From: Mycobacterium sp. 1465703.0
GTDB taxonomy: Bacteria > Actinomycetota > Actinomycetes > Mycobacteriales > Mycobacteriaceae
Length of the DNA stretch: 45,888 bases
Direction of reading: 5' to 3'
NCBI RefSeq assembly: GCF_001672975.1
Contig: NZ_LZKU01000149.1
Location: forward strand, 1-45,888
A model generated the notes under the pieces. It was not told where the DNA came from. It searched no databases and saw nothing but the letters and a program-made list of their open reading frames with translations. Below are positions 37,194 to 44,871 of this stretch, one piece after another. The position numbers were made by a program, and so were the translations under genes. Each line of letters starts with the position of its first letter. The first letter of the stretch is position 1.

Positions 37194-38423
37194 TCAGAAC
37201 CCGTTGTCGTTATACGGCCGGCGCGGCGTCACCGTTATGGTGATCGTTGACCGGCCCTGAGCGGGAGCACCGCGGATGCCGCGTACTGCCATACTCGCCA
37301 AAAGCATTTCGTTGAGCATGTTGTCCGGGCTCGTTGACAGGATAGTCGGGACGGCGCCGGGGAGGGCGTTCGGCCATGCCGCGGCGACACTTCTGATCGT
37401 GGGAGCGGCCGCGGACCAGCTGGGCGGGACCGACAGCGAGCCGATTGAGGAGGCCCGGCCTAAACCCACCGACATTACAGGTGCCACGCCGCCGCCTGCC
37501 GTCGCTTCTATCGGACCCAATGAGGCTGCGGCGCCCGATGCTGAGCCTGCGGGAGCGGACCCCAATCGTTCCAATATGGCATCCAATTTGCTGGCACCGT
37601 CTGGGTCATAGTGGGCCGCATATCCCAGGCCCGCATACGATCCCGCCATGCCCGTCGACGTGATGGCCGTTGACGCCGACGCAACGGTCAGGTTGACCGG
37701 ACTCAGTAAGCCCAGCAACTGCGAGAATGATGGCAGTGATGCCGCAGCGGCCGGTAACGGGAGTGCAAGACCCTGAAGTGCATTGGGTACTGCGGAGAGC
37801 AGCTGCGAGCCCGTCGACATGATGGTCTGGGTGGCCGTGCCGGCTGACGTGGCGCTGGCGTGGGCGACTGCAGCAACCTGGCCCGCGGCCCCGGCGGCAT
37901 TTGTGGTGGACGGCGGCGAGGTGAACGGCGGTAACGCCGAAGCGGCAGCGGAAGCGCCGGCATACTCGTACATTGCCCCGGCGTCTTGGGCCCACAGTTC
38001 GCCGTACTCGGCTTCGGTGGCCGCGATGGCCGGGGTGTTTTGGCCAAGGATGTTGGTCGCGATCAGCATCATCAGTTGTGCGCGGTTGGCCGCGACTACC
38101 GGTGGAGGCACCGTCATGGCGAATGCGGCCTCGTAGGCGGCTGCGGCGTCCCTGGCCTCGGTGGCCGCCTGCTCGCATAGCGCTGCGGTCGTCGTCAGCC
38201 ACGAGACGTAGGGCGCGATGGCGGCCGCCATCGCTATCGACGCGGGACCCAGCCATGCTGCACTGGTCAGGTCCAAGATCACCGACTGATACGCCCCCGC
38301 TGTGGAATACAGATCGGCGGCCAGCCCGTCCCATGCTGCCGAAGCGGCCAGCATCGAGCCGCAGCCGGGCCCGCAATACATGCGGCCGGAGTTGATTTCT
38401 GGTGGCAAGGCCCCGAAATCCAT
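37194..38423 (-). CDS. PPE family protein (PPE-SVP subgroup)
   Basis: 409 residues. The first ~180 are the PPE domain: [62 protein letters not shown], and the later [23 protein letters not shown]. The SVP motif appears as GSLSVPPSW at about 330. There is no PE gene or ESX cluster beside it. Where most relatives have Ser, this protein has Cys in MYCGPGCG (residues 17 and 21). PPE-SVP proteins are exported by ESX-5 in slow growers. GAGG is upstream of the ATG. It may be read with the two cysteine-cluster genes upstream. Confidence 0.94.
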   Translation of the reverse strand: MDFGALPPEINSGRMYCGPGCGSMLAASAAWDGLAADLYSTAGAYQSVILDLTSAAWLGPASIAMAAAIAPYVSWLTTTAALCEQAATEARDAAAAYEAAFAMTVPPPVVAANRAQLMMLIATNILGQNTPAIAATEAEYGELWAQDAGAMYEYAGASAAASALPPFTSPPSTTNAAGAAGQVAAVAHASATSAGTATQTIMSTGSQLLSAVPNALQGLALPLPAAAASLPSFSQLLGLLSPVNLTVASASTAITSTGMAGSYAGLGYAAHYDPDGASKLDAILERLGSAPAGSASGAAASLGPIEATAGGGVAPVMSVGLGRASSIGSLSVPPSWSAAAPTIRSVAAAWPNALPGAVPTILSTSPDNMLNEMLLASMAVRGIRGAPAQGRSTITITVTPRRPYNDNGF

Positions 38424-38489
38424 CTTTGAAAACCTCAGGGTGCCTTGGTCATCCCGGCGACGCCGGCGTCAAGACCGGCGCGGGACTCA

Positions 38490-38825
38490 TCATGTCGAGT
38501 CTGGGTTGAAATCCGACAAGCATGTCGCGCATAAGGGCGCGAGCGGTCGGTCAACGAATCCGTCTGAATCTCTAGGCTTTTGGGGCAGGCCTCCGCATAA
38601 CGGGCACTGTCGGTCACGGCGGCGCCAGACAGCAGCGCGTCCTCGCGCCATCGCTTGGCGGCGCCGGTGGTCGACATAGGCGATCAGCCGCGCTGCGACC
38701 AACGAGCCCGCACAAATGGCGGCGGAGACACCCAAATCGGTGAGCTGACCATAGAACAACTCCAGCGCCGCGTACGCTCCGGCTACGACAGCCATGAACA
38801 GAAAGGCAATCCGTAGTCGGGTCAT
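38490..38825 (-). CDS. Small membrane protein with C-terminal CxxC pairs
   Basis: 111 residues. Two hydrophobic segments (IAFLFMAVVAGAYAALELFYG and GVSAAICAGSLVAARLIAYV) are followed by a basic stretch (DHRRRQAMARGRAAVWRRR) and a zinc-ribbon-like CPLCGG ... PLCATC. So a metal-bound cytosolic tail on a membrane anchor is likely. AAAGG is 8 bases before the ATG; the preceding gene ends only 4 bases upstream, so they form an operon. Not recognised as a named family. Confidence 0.72.
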   Translation of the reverse strand: MTRLRIAFLFMAVVAGAYAALELFYGQLTDLGVSAAICAGSLVAARLIAYVDHRRRQAMARGRAAVWRRRDRQCPLCGGLPQKPRDSDGFVDRPLAPLCATCLSDFNPDST

Positions 38826-38829
38826 GACG

Positions 38830-39309
38830 TCAGCCTTTCGGCCGGATCTTGCGCACAGAGAAGACACTGCGCAGGTACCCGGTGGGACGACCACAAGTGA
38901 TGCACAGCGGGTGGGTGCCGCATCGAGACGCCATCTTGCGTTTGTCGCCCACGTAGGTCTGCATCGCCCATCGCACAGTGGCCAAGCACTCGTGACAGAG
39001 CGTCTCGACGAGGTCGCCGTCTGGGGTCAGCCCCATCTGGTCGCATCCGTCGATGGCGTGTATCTCGGCGACCGCCACCGCGGGCGCGCCGCAGGTAATG
39101 CCGCTCGACACCTGTTGGGCACTGCAAATGGGCCGCAGCGCGCGAAGTTGGTCCTCGATCGCCTGGACGGTGTCCATCGCGGCATCTCCGTTGCGGTACG
39201 CCCAGCGCCGGACAAAGGCAGCGTCCCGCATGCGATGCAACAGCCGTGGTGTTCGCGCGGCGTCGGAACCGTCTTCAGCAGGCGACTGTCGAAATTGGCG
39301 AGGCTTCAT
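38830..39309 (-). CDS. Hypothetical protein with Cys/His clusters
   Basis: 159 residues. The N-terminal half is helical and basic (RMRDAAFVRRWAYRNGDAAMD, AIEDQLRALRPICSAQQVSS). The C-terminal half carries DLVETLCHECLATVRWAMQ and RCGTHPLCITCGRP, enough for one or two zinc sites. The ATG has GGAG 9 bases upstream. It heads the pair with the small membrane protein and follows operator D and the short RGR frame. No family recognised; such proteins with CxxC ribbons can be regulators or adaptor proteins. Confidence 0.7.
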   Translation of the reverse strand: MKPRQFRQSPAEDGSDAARTPRLLHRMRDAAFVRRWAYRNGDAAMDTVQAIEDQLRALRPICSAQQVSSGITCGAPAVAVAEIHAIDGCDQMGLTPDGDLVETLCHECLATVRWAMQTYVGDKRKMASRCGTHPLCITCGRPTGYLRSVFSVRKIRPKG

Positions 39310-39349
39310 CTGGTTTTCTCCAATTTGTGGCGATGGCGATCCGCGGTGA

Positions 39350-39496
39350 TCAACGCAGCAGGTCGTCCACCGTCATCGCGAGGCATTGCTCGCTTATGCG
39401 GCCCCGAACGCAGATCCGAAAAGCTTGGTTGGCTCCACGTACCGTCCGCTCGCCGGTTGTTAAGCCAGCATTAACCGATGTGGGATGAGCGGTCAT
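39350..39496 (-). CDS. 48-codon frame: shortened paralogue of the RGR-motif protein, possibly leaderless or decayed
   Basis: From the ATG at 39496, inside operator D, the frame reads MTAHPTSVNAGLTTGER, continues to FRICVRGRISEQCLAMTVDD and stops at 39350. The second half matches YRICIRGRVTERL of the protein at 36830-37075, but the C-terminal ~45 residues are missing. No ribosome site is seen, so translation would have to be leaderless. The DNA aligns with 37040-37133 with one 2-base difference that sets the frame. It may be a decaying duplicate. Confidence 0.5.
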   Translation of the reverse strand: MTAHPTSVNAGLTTGERTVRGANQAFRICVRGRISEQCLAMTVDDLLR

Positions 39497-39524
39497 CGCC
39501 CGGGGAACTGATTCACCCGGGTGA
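39482..39524. promoter_or_regulatory. Composite operator D (43 bp) upstream of the Cys-cluster operon
   Basis: Plus strand: GGGATGA-N7-TCGCCC (both halves one base off), then the perfect palindrome TCACCCGGGTGA at 39513-39524, 11 bases after GTCATCGCCC. The flank towards the gene resembles that of operator C over ~90 bases. It is the copy nearest to the Fis-type regulator gene. Confidence 0.72.
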
Positions 39525-39608
39525 TTTGCTGATCGTCGGGCATCACACGTTGCCCGACAAGCCCCTACCAGAGGTGGAATAGCGGCGCGGCTTCACAATA
39601 ATGATTGT

Positions 39609-39627
39609 GGCCCAATACTTTTGGGCC
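39609..39627 (-). terminator. Hairpin after the Fis-type regulator gene
   Basis: GGCCCAA (39609-39615) and TTGGGCC (39621-39627) form a perfect 7-bp stem with a 5-base loop, 17 bases past the stop of the regulator gene. There is no U-tract, as is common for mycobacterial hairpin terminators. Confidence 0.6.
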
Positions 39628-39643
39628 GACACGCGTAGGGGTG

Positions 39644-41422
39644 CTACGCGATACCGTAGTCGTTGATCTTGCGGTAAATGGTCGCCCGCGACATTCCCAG
39701 GGCACGAGCCGCCTCTTGTTTGTTCCCGCCGTGGTCTTGAAGGCTACGGACGATCGCGTCGCGCTCCAGGGCTTCCAGTTGGGTCAGCTTGCGCCGCGTG
39801 ACCGAGCGGCACTCCGGTGGCAACTTGTCGGCTCCGATAACGCCCGATCGCTGGCTGGCAACGGTTTCGGTCAGAACCCGCCGCAGCTGCGAGACGTTGC
39901 CCGGCCACGGCAGCCTACTGAGTTGGCGCATAGCATCGGGCGCCAATTCCACCTCAGCGCCCCGGGTGATCTCGCGCAGCAGCAGCGGCACCAGTTCCTC
40001 GAGGTCGTCAATCCTGTGTCGCAGCGCCGGCACGGTCACGGTATGCGTAAACAGCGGCAGCAGCTGCTTGATCGGCGCGGACGGAGGCGCGGGACTCTTC
40101 GTCACCGCGATCCATCCCGAGCCCGCGCGCGCGGCCAGCATCGAAGTGATCGATTCGAGTGTGTCCTTGTCGATTTCGTCTACATCGGCGATCACCACCG
40201 CGAAGTCCTCATCGCTAGACTCAGCCGCCAGCTCGGCGACGAAACGCGCTGCGCTGGAAAACGTCTCGGCGCGCATCACCCGAACGGTTCGGCCTGGTTT
40301 CACATCCTGCCCCACCGCCTGGGCCAGCCGGGCCCGGCCAGATCCGTTCTCTCCCTCGAGCATTACCCACTCTCGGTCGCGGCAGCACTGCCGCACCTGC
40401 TGGCAGCAGCGCAGCCAGGCGCTGTTCCGACCTGCCAGTCCAGGGATTCTGCGCAACGACCGGCCTGCTTGAGCCGCGTGCAAGCCTGTCTGGACGGAAA
40501 GATCAACGCGGAAAACGACATTCGCGCGGCCGCCGGGCATCGTTGAGCGGTCGGCGGCAGTGATCTTGGCGATGTGCCCGCTTGGCAGAACAGCCAGCGT
40601 CGTGCCCGACAGCGTGGAGGTGCACAGATCCGAGGCGTGTTCGAGCAGCGCGTTCTGCTCGTTGCCGTCGAGTGTCCGGCGCAGATAGGGGTTCATCAAC
40701 ACCACATCGCCGCCAATCGCGAGCACACCACTCGTCGATCGCCGCGCCTGCTGCAGATACGCCTCCAATAGCGCGGTCTCACCCTCATGCGCCACCGCCC
40801 GCAGGCGGTCCTCGATCTGACGACTGGCGCTGGTAGCCAGCGCGAGCAACAGTGGATCGGATTCGTCGGCAAGACAACTCAGATTGACGGCGCCGACGAG
40901 CCTGCGCGTTATCGGATCTCGGATCGGCGCACCCGCGCACGCGAACCGGGTGAACACAGCCACGTAGTGCTCACCGCCACGAATGAACGCCGGCTGCCCG
41001 GTTTCCAGCGCCGTGCCAATCCCGTTGGTGCCCGCCACCTCTTCAGCCAAGCTGTAGCCGGGTATGAGGCTCACCGTGTCCAAGGCACTGAGGATGGACA
41101 CTTCGGCGGCCGTTCGTTCAACCACCACCCCGTCGGTTGACGTCAAGATAGCGCTGACAGCGTGCGCAGCCAGGTCATCGCTGATGCGCTGCAGCACCGG
41201 CGCGGCCGCACGCGCCAACGGCGAACCCATATTGGGTTCACGCACAAATGGGAGCTCGACCCGGTCGGGATCTAGGCGCAAGGCGTGCGACCGACGCCAG
41301 GAGTCCAGGACGGTGGGCGGCAGAGTGTCCTCATCGAGCGACCGCACCGCGTCGAGCGACTCGACGGACAGGAACTTTTCCCTGGCCCGCTCAAATTCGG
41401 TCGCGGAGCCACCATGCGCCAT
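39644..41422 (-). CDS. GAF-AAA-Fis type transcriptional activator (AcoR/MimR-like, sigma54-independent)
   Basis: 592 residues. N-terminal GAF/sensor part (~30-230): LDSWRRSHALRLDPDRVELPF, GYSLAEEVAGTNGIGTALETGQPAFI, VFTRFACAGAPIRDPITRRLVGAVNLS, as in AcoR-like activators. The AAA+ part (~340-510) is degenerate: Walker A reads GENGSGRARLA with Arg for the catalytic Lys, and no GAFTGA loop for sigma54 is visible, in line with the absence of sigma54 in mycobacteria. The C-terminus is a Fis-type helix-turn-helix (GNKQEAARALGMSRATIYRK). Start MAHGGSATEF at 41422. It is the best candidate to bind the composite operators just downstream; that link is inference. A divergent LuxR gene lies across a 0.58-kb gap. 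Confidence 0.9.
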   Translation of the reverse strand: MAHGGSATEFERAREKFLSVESLDAVRSLDEDTLPPTVLDSWRRSHALRLDPDRVELPFVREPNMGSPLARAAAPVLQRISDDLAAHAVSAILTSTDGVVVERTAAEVSILSALDTVSLIPGYSLAEEVAGTNGIGTALETGQPAFIRGGEHYVAVFTRFACAGAPIRDPITRRLVGAVNLSCLADESDPLLLALATSASRQIEDRLRAVAHEGETALLEAYLQQARRSTSGVLAIGGDVVLMNPYLRRTLDGNEQNALLEHASDLCTSTLSGTTLAVLPSGHIAKITAADRSTMPGGRANVVFRVDLSVQTGLHAAQAGRSLRRIPGLAGRNSAWLRCCQQVRQCCRDREWVMLEGENGSGRARLAQAVGQDVKPGRTVRVMRAETFSSAARFVAELAAESSDEDFAVVIADVDEIDKDTLESITSMLAARAGSGWIAVTKSPAPPSAPIKQLLPLFTHTVTVPALRHRIDDLEELVPLLLREITRGAEVELAPDAMRQLSRLPWPGNVSQLRRVLTETVASQRSGVIGADKLPPECRSVTRRKLTQLEALERDAIVRSLQDHGGNKQEAARALGMSRATIYRKINDYGIA

Positions 41423-41564
41423 CTTCGAACTACCTCGACTCTGGCTCGCCGCCAAACGGCGGCCTGTCACCCCACTTCCGCTTCGGAAGATTGGGCGTCC
41501 CTTCGCTGTAAACCTTAAACGATTACTTTACGGGCCGCGCCGCCGTTGCTCAGACGAACCGGCG

Positions 41565-41578
41565 GGCGCCATGGCGCC
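41565..41578. promoter_or_regulatory. 14-bp perfect palindrome GGCGCCATGGCGCC
   Basis: GGCGCCATGGCGCC reads the same on both strands. It lies 143 bases upstream of the Fis-type regulator start and 423 upstream of the LuxR start. In GC-rich DNA such palindromes can arise by chance, so the regulatory role is tentative. Confidence 0.3.
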
Positions 41579-41620
41579 TATCGCAGAAGACGATGACGGC
41601 CGGTTTAGCGCGCCCACCGG

Positions 41621-41637
41621 CGTCTCACTTTGAGACG
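41621..41637. promoter_or_regulatory. Inverted repeat CGTCTCA-N3-TGAGACG
   Basis: CGTCTCA (41621-41627) and TGAGACG (41631-41637) form a perfect 7-bp dyad around CTT; another TGAGAC half-site follows at 41654-41659. Position between the two divergent regulator genes suggests an autoregulatory operator. A single TGAGAC also lies at 21284-21289 next to operator A. Confidence 0.5.
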
Positions 41638-42000
41638 CTCACTCACCTCATGTTGAGACCCTCACCATCCGTGCGCAGCGGTGTCATGAGTCGCAGAAAC
41701 CCATACATCAACTCCACAACGAGGAGAAATCCGGTGAGCGGACACAGCGTGAGCGCGGCTGGCGAGAACATCCTCATGCCGTTGGCGGGACGCCGACCCG
41801 CCATCCCAAACGGGTACCGCCAGCGTGCGCCGGAGGTAATTGCGGAGTACACATCTAGTTCAATCGAGTGCGATGAACACCAGGTGGGGCGGACGAACAC
41901 GCCTACACTAGCGGCCAGCGCTAGTGATAGCGAGAACTGTGGACGACACAACGGCGGGGCCTTCCGCCCGCCCGCTCGGGGCCGGTGGGCGGTGGTTGGT

Positions 42001-44796
42001 GTGAGCACCGCGAGGGCGACGGGAAAGGTTGGCATACCGCCGATCCGCGGGCGGGCCGACGAGCTGAAGGTGATCGCCGCGCTTATCGCATCACTCGCTC
42101 AGGGACGCGGGGGCGTACTGGTCATCGAGGGGCCGCCGGGCATCGGCAAGAGCCGGTTGTTGACCGAGGTCTTAACGCTCGCCGGCAAGGCCGGTATTCG
42201 GCCGCTATTCGGCGAGGCCTTCGAGTATCAGCAGACGGTGCCGTTTTTCTCGCTGTTCATGGCGACCCTGCGCGCGGATCCCCCTGTCGGTGATGCGGAA
42301 GCTATGCGCCGCTTGGGCACCACCGCCGATCTCAGCTACTGGGTGGTGCGCGAGCTACAGGCCGCCATACATGCGGCCGCGTCCCAGACACCCTTGGCGA
42401 TCGTCCTTGAGGACATCCACTGGGCCGATAACGCCACCCTGCTGGCGCTGCGGTCGCTGGCCGCAACGCGGCCCGACGCCCCGGTTTTGTGGGTGCTTAC
42501 CGCGCGAACCGGCGCCGGCGGACCGGCTGTTCGCGAGACGCTGACCGCGCTGGAACGCGAGAATGCCGCATTTCTGCGGTTGACGGCCATGACACAGGGC
42601 GCGGTCGCCGACATTGTGCAAGACGCTGTGCGAGCCAACGCGGACCCGGCGCTTCTGAGTCTGGCCGACAAGGCACACGGCAACCCGTTCCTGCTGACAG
42701 AACTGCTGCGCGGACTCGACGAGGAGGGCCGGCTGGGTGTCAGCGGCGGGCGGGCGGTAGCCACCGGAGACACGCTGCCGCGACGACTCAGCGACACCAT
42801 GCAGCAACGACTCGACCAGCTCTCCCATACCGCGAGCCAAGTCGTGCAGGTAGCCGCAGTGCTACCTGACCGCTTCTCGGCCCGCCTGCTCGCCGCGATG
42901 CTGGAACGCCGACCCACTGCCCTGGTATCGGCGGTAGATGAGGCGGTCCGCGCCGACTTACTCATCGAAGACGGCGACCAGATGAGGTTCCGCCACGACT
43001 TGCTGCGCGAAGCGACCCGGCAGTCCTTGCCCCAGTCGCTAGGCCGAGCCATGGAGCGCCAGTCGGCGACCGTCATGATGGACATGGGGGCGGCGCCCGA
43101 GGAGGTCGCAACCCAGCTCGCCCGCAGCGCTGAGGTGGGCGATCAAGCCGCGATCGCCGCACTCCGCGAAGCCGCACAGTCTCTGGCCTATAGCGATCCG
43201 AGCGCCGCGTCGGATTTGAGCAAGCGCGCGTTGGAGCTTCACCCCGCCCAAGATCCAGGACGCGCCCCACTCGTCGCAGAAACGATCGTGCTGCTCAATC
43301 GGGCCACCCGCTACGAGGAGGCGGAAAGCTTGGCCAGCACCACGTTGTCTGACGCTCTGGCGCCGGAAGAAGAAGCCAAGATTCTTCTCCGGCTCCGGAC
43401 CCCAATCACCGATACGACAACGCGACACATCGAAGACAACCGACGTGCACTTCAGTTGCCCGACATCAGCGAGGTCACCCAGGCACGACATCGGGCGTGG
43501 CTGGCCTACAACCTGGCGATGTACGGCCAGCACGGACAGGACACCGCGGCAGCCGACGAGGCGGCCGCCGCCGCCACATCCACCGGCGATCTCGAGTCGA
43601 GCATCCTGTCCGGAGTAGTACTTGCCTGCCTCGACTGCGCGGACGGGTACGCGGGCCGCGCTCTGCACCGCGTTGAGGAACTGCAAGTCCTGAGCCCCGC
43701 GGGCGATATGACCGCTCATAACCTCGCCGCGTGCCACCTGGCAAACCTGCTCGCCGTGGTCGGACGGTTGGACGATGCGGCCACGCTGGTCGCGAGCTGC
43801 ACAGAGAAATCCGAGCAGGAACGCGACGGCATGGCGCTTCACATCTGGGCCCTGACGGCGGGGGTGGTGCAGGTGGCTGCGGGCCGATTGTCGGCTGCCC
43901 GCGCCGCCATCGAGTGGCTGCCGACGCCCGAGCGGACAGGTTCGACATTTGTAACCGCGATGCGCATGTTCACCCTGGCGGAGGTGGCGGCGCGCACCGA
44001 CGACCGAACCTTGTTGGCAGACACAATGAGTGAGGCACGCGATGCCTACTCCAACGGTTCACCTTCCGTACGTCGCGGGGCGGCGGCCGCGCTGGGGCTG
44101 GCCGCGTGGCAGCGCGACGATGTTCATGAAGCGTTGCGCTGGCTCGGCGGCGAAATCTCGCTACTCATGACGCCGGTCTTGCCTACGGTTTTGGATCAGC
44201 TGACCCTGACCGCGCGGGTGGCCTCGGCCGCCGGTGATGCCGGCCTGCGAGCGCGTCTGCTAGACGCCGTTGACGTGCTCGAACGCGAACGGCCCGCCGT
44301 TCCGCTGTTCACCACAGTCGCCCAGCACACCCGCGGGATCCTCGAGCGCGACACCCAAGCATTGGTGGCTGCCGCGGAGTTGCTTCATTCGTCGTCGCGG
44401 CCGCTTCTCTACGCGAGCGCTGCCGAGGACGCCGGCGCCGAGCTGAGTCGCGCACAGCGCAACGCTGAGGCGCTCGACCAGCTGAACGCGGCGTTCGACA
44501 CCTACATCGAGTGTGAAGCGATTGCCGATGCCCGCCGGGTCGGCCGCGCACTGCGCCGATTAGGCGTAGAACGGCGCATCGTCACCCAATCGCGGGCAAA
44601 AACGGGCTGGGACAGCCTCACCGACTCCGAACACAAGGTCATCAACCTCATCGCACAGGGCGCGACTAACCGCGACGTCGCCACGCAGCTGCACCTCTCC
44701 CCCCACACGGTGAAGACCCACGTCCACAATGCTTTCGCCAAGCTGGGCATCACCTCCCGCACCCAGTTGACGCAGCTCACACGCGGCGCTGATTGA
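42001..44796 (+). CDS. LuxR-family regulator with N-terminal AAA ATPase (large LAL-type)
   Basis: 931 residues from the GTG at 42001. The ATPase domain opens with VGIPPIRGRADELKVIAALI; Walker A is GPPGIGKS (44-51) and Walker B IVLEDIHWAD (~134-143). A long helical-repeat middle follows (~300-850), rich in Ala/Leu, as in MalT-like sensors. The C-terminal LuxR helix-turn-helix is LTDSEHKVINLIAQGATNRDVA then HLSPHTVKTHVHNAFAKL. M. tuberculosis has relatives such as Rv0386 and Rv2488c, without its cyclase domain here. Upstream in-frame codons to 41593 are low-complexity and overlap the dyads. A paralogue follows after 75 bases. Confidence 0.9.
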   Translation: MSTARATGKVGIPPIRGRADELKVIAALIASLAQGRGGVLVIEGPPGIGKSRLLTEVLTLAGKAGIRPLFGEAFEYQQTVPFFSLFMATLRADPPVGDAEAMRRLGTTADLSYWVVRELQAAIHAAASQTPLAIVLEDIHWADNATLLALRSLAATRPDAPVLWVLTARTGAGGPAVRETLTALERENAAFLRLTAMTQGAVADIVQDAVRANADPALLSLADKAHGNPFLLTELLRGLDEEGRLGVSGGRAVATGDTLPRRLSDTMQQRLDQLSHTASQVVQVAAVLPDRFSARLLAAMLERRPTALVSAVDEAVRADLLIEDGDQMRFRHDLLREATRQSLPQSLGRAMERQSATVMMDMGAAPEEVATQLARSAEVGDQAAIAALREAAQSLAYSDPSAASDLSKRALELHPAQDPGRAPLVAETIVLLNRATRYEEAESLASTTLSDALAPEEEAKILLRLRTPITDTTTRHIEDNRRALQLPDISEVTQARHRAWLAYNLAMYGQHGQDTAAADEAAAAATSTGDLESSILSGVVLACLDCADGYAGRALHRVEELQVLSPAGDMTAHNLAACHLANLLAVVGRLDDAATLVASCTEKSEQERDGMALHIWALTAGVVQVAAGRLSAARAAIEWLPTPERTGSTFVTAMRMFTLAEVAARTDDRTLLADTMSEARDAYSNGSPSVRRGAAAALGLAAWQRDDVHEALRWLGGEISLLMTPVLPTVLDQLTLTARVASAAGDAGLRARLLDAVDVLERERPAVPLFTTVAQHTRGILERDTQALVAAAELLHSSSRPLLYASAAEDAGAELSRAQRNAEALDQLNAAFDTYIECEAIADARRVGRALRRLGVERRIVTQSRAKTGWDSLTDSEHKVINLIAQGATNRDVATQLHLSPHTVKTHVHNAFAKLGITSRTQLTQLTRGAD

Positions 44797-44871
44797 TCGA
44801 CAGCAAATCATGTCGATGACTAGAATTGCGCCACTGCAAGCGCAGTCCAGTAACTCGTGGACAGGAAACCG

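Larger units (their letters stand above)
41423..42000. other. Intergenic region between divergent regulator genes
   Basis: No gene is supported here, although one frame of the LuxR gene is open further upstream. Two dyads are present: a 14-bp palindrome (41565-41578) and CGTCTCA-N3-TGAGACG (41621-41637) with a third TGAGAC at 41654. An A/T-rich stretch near 41515-41535 may hold a promoter. Confidence 0.5.

Noticed and set aside
39644..41422. Sigma54-dependent activation
   Set aside because: No GAFTGA loop, degenerate Walker A, and mycobacteria lack sigma54; no -24/-12 promoter was seen at the operators.
41593..42000. N-terminal extension of the LuxR gene to 41593
   Set aside because: The extra 136 codons are low-complexity, overlap the dyads and are absent from the tandem paralogue, which starts close to the ATPase domain.
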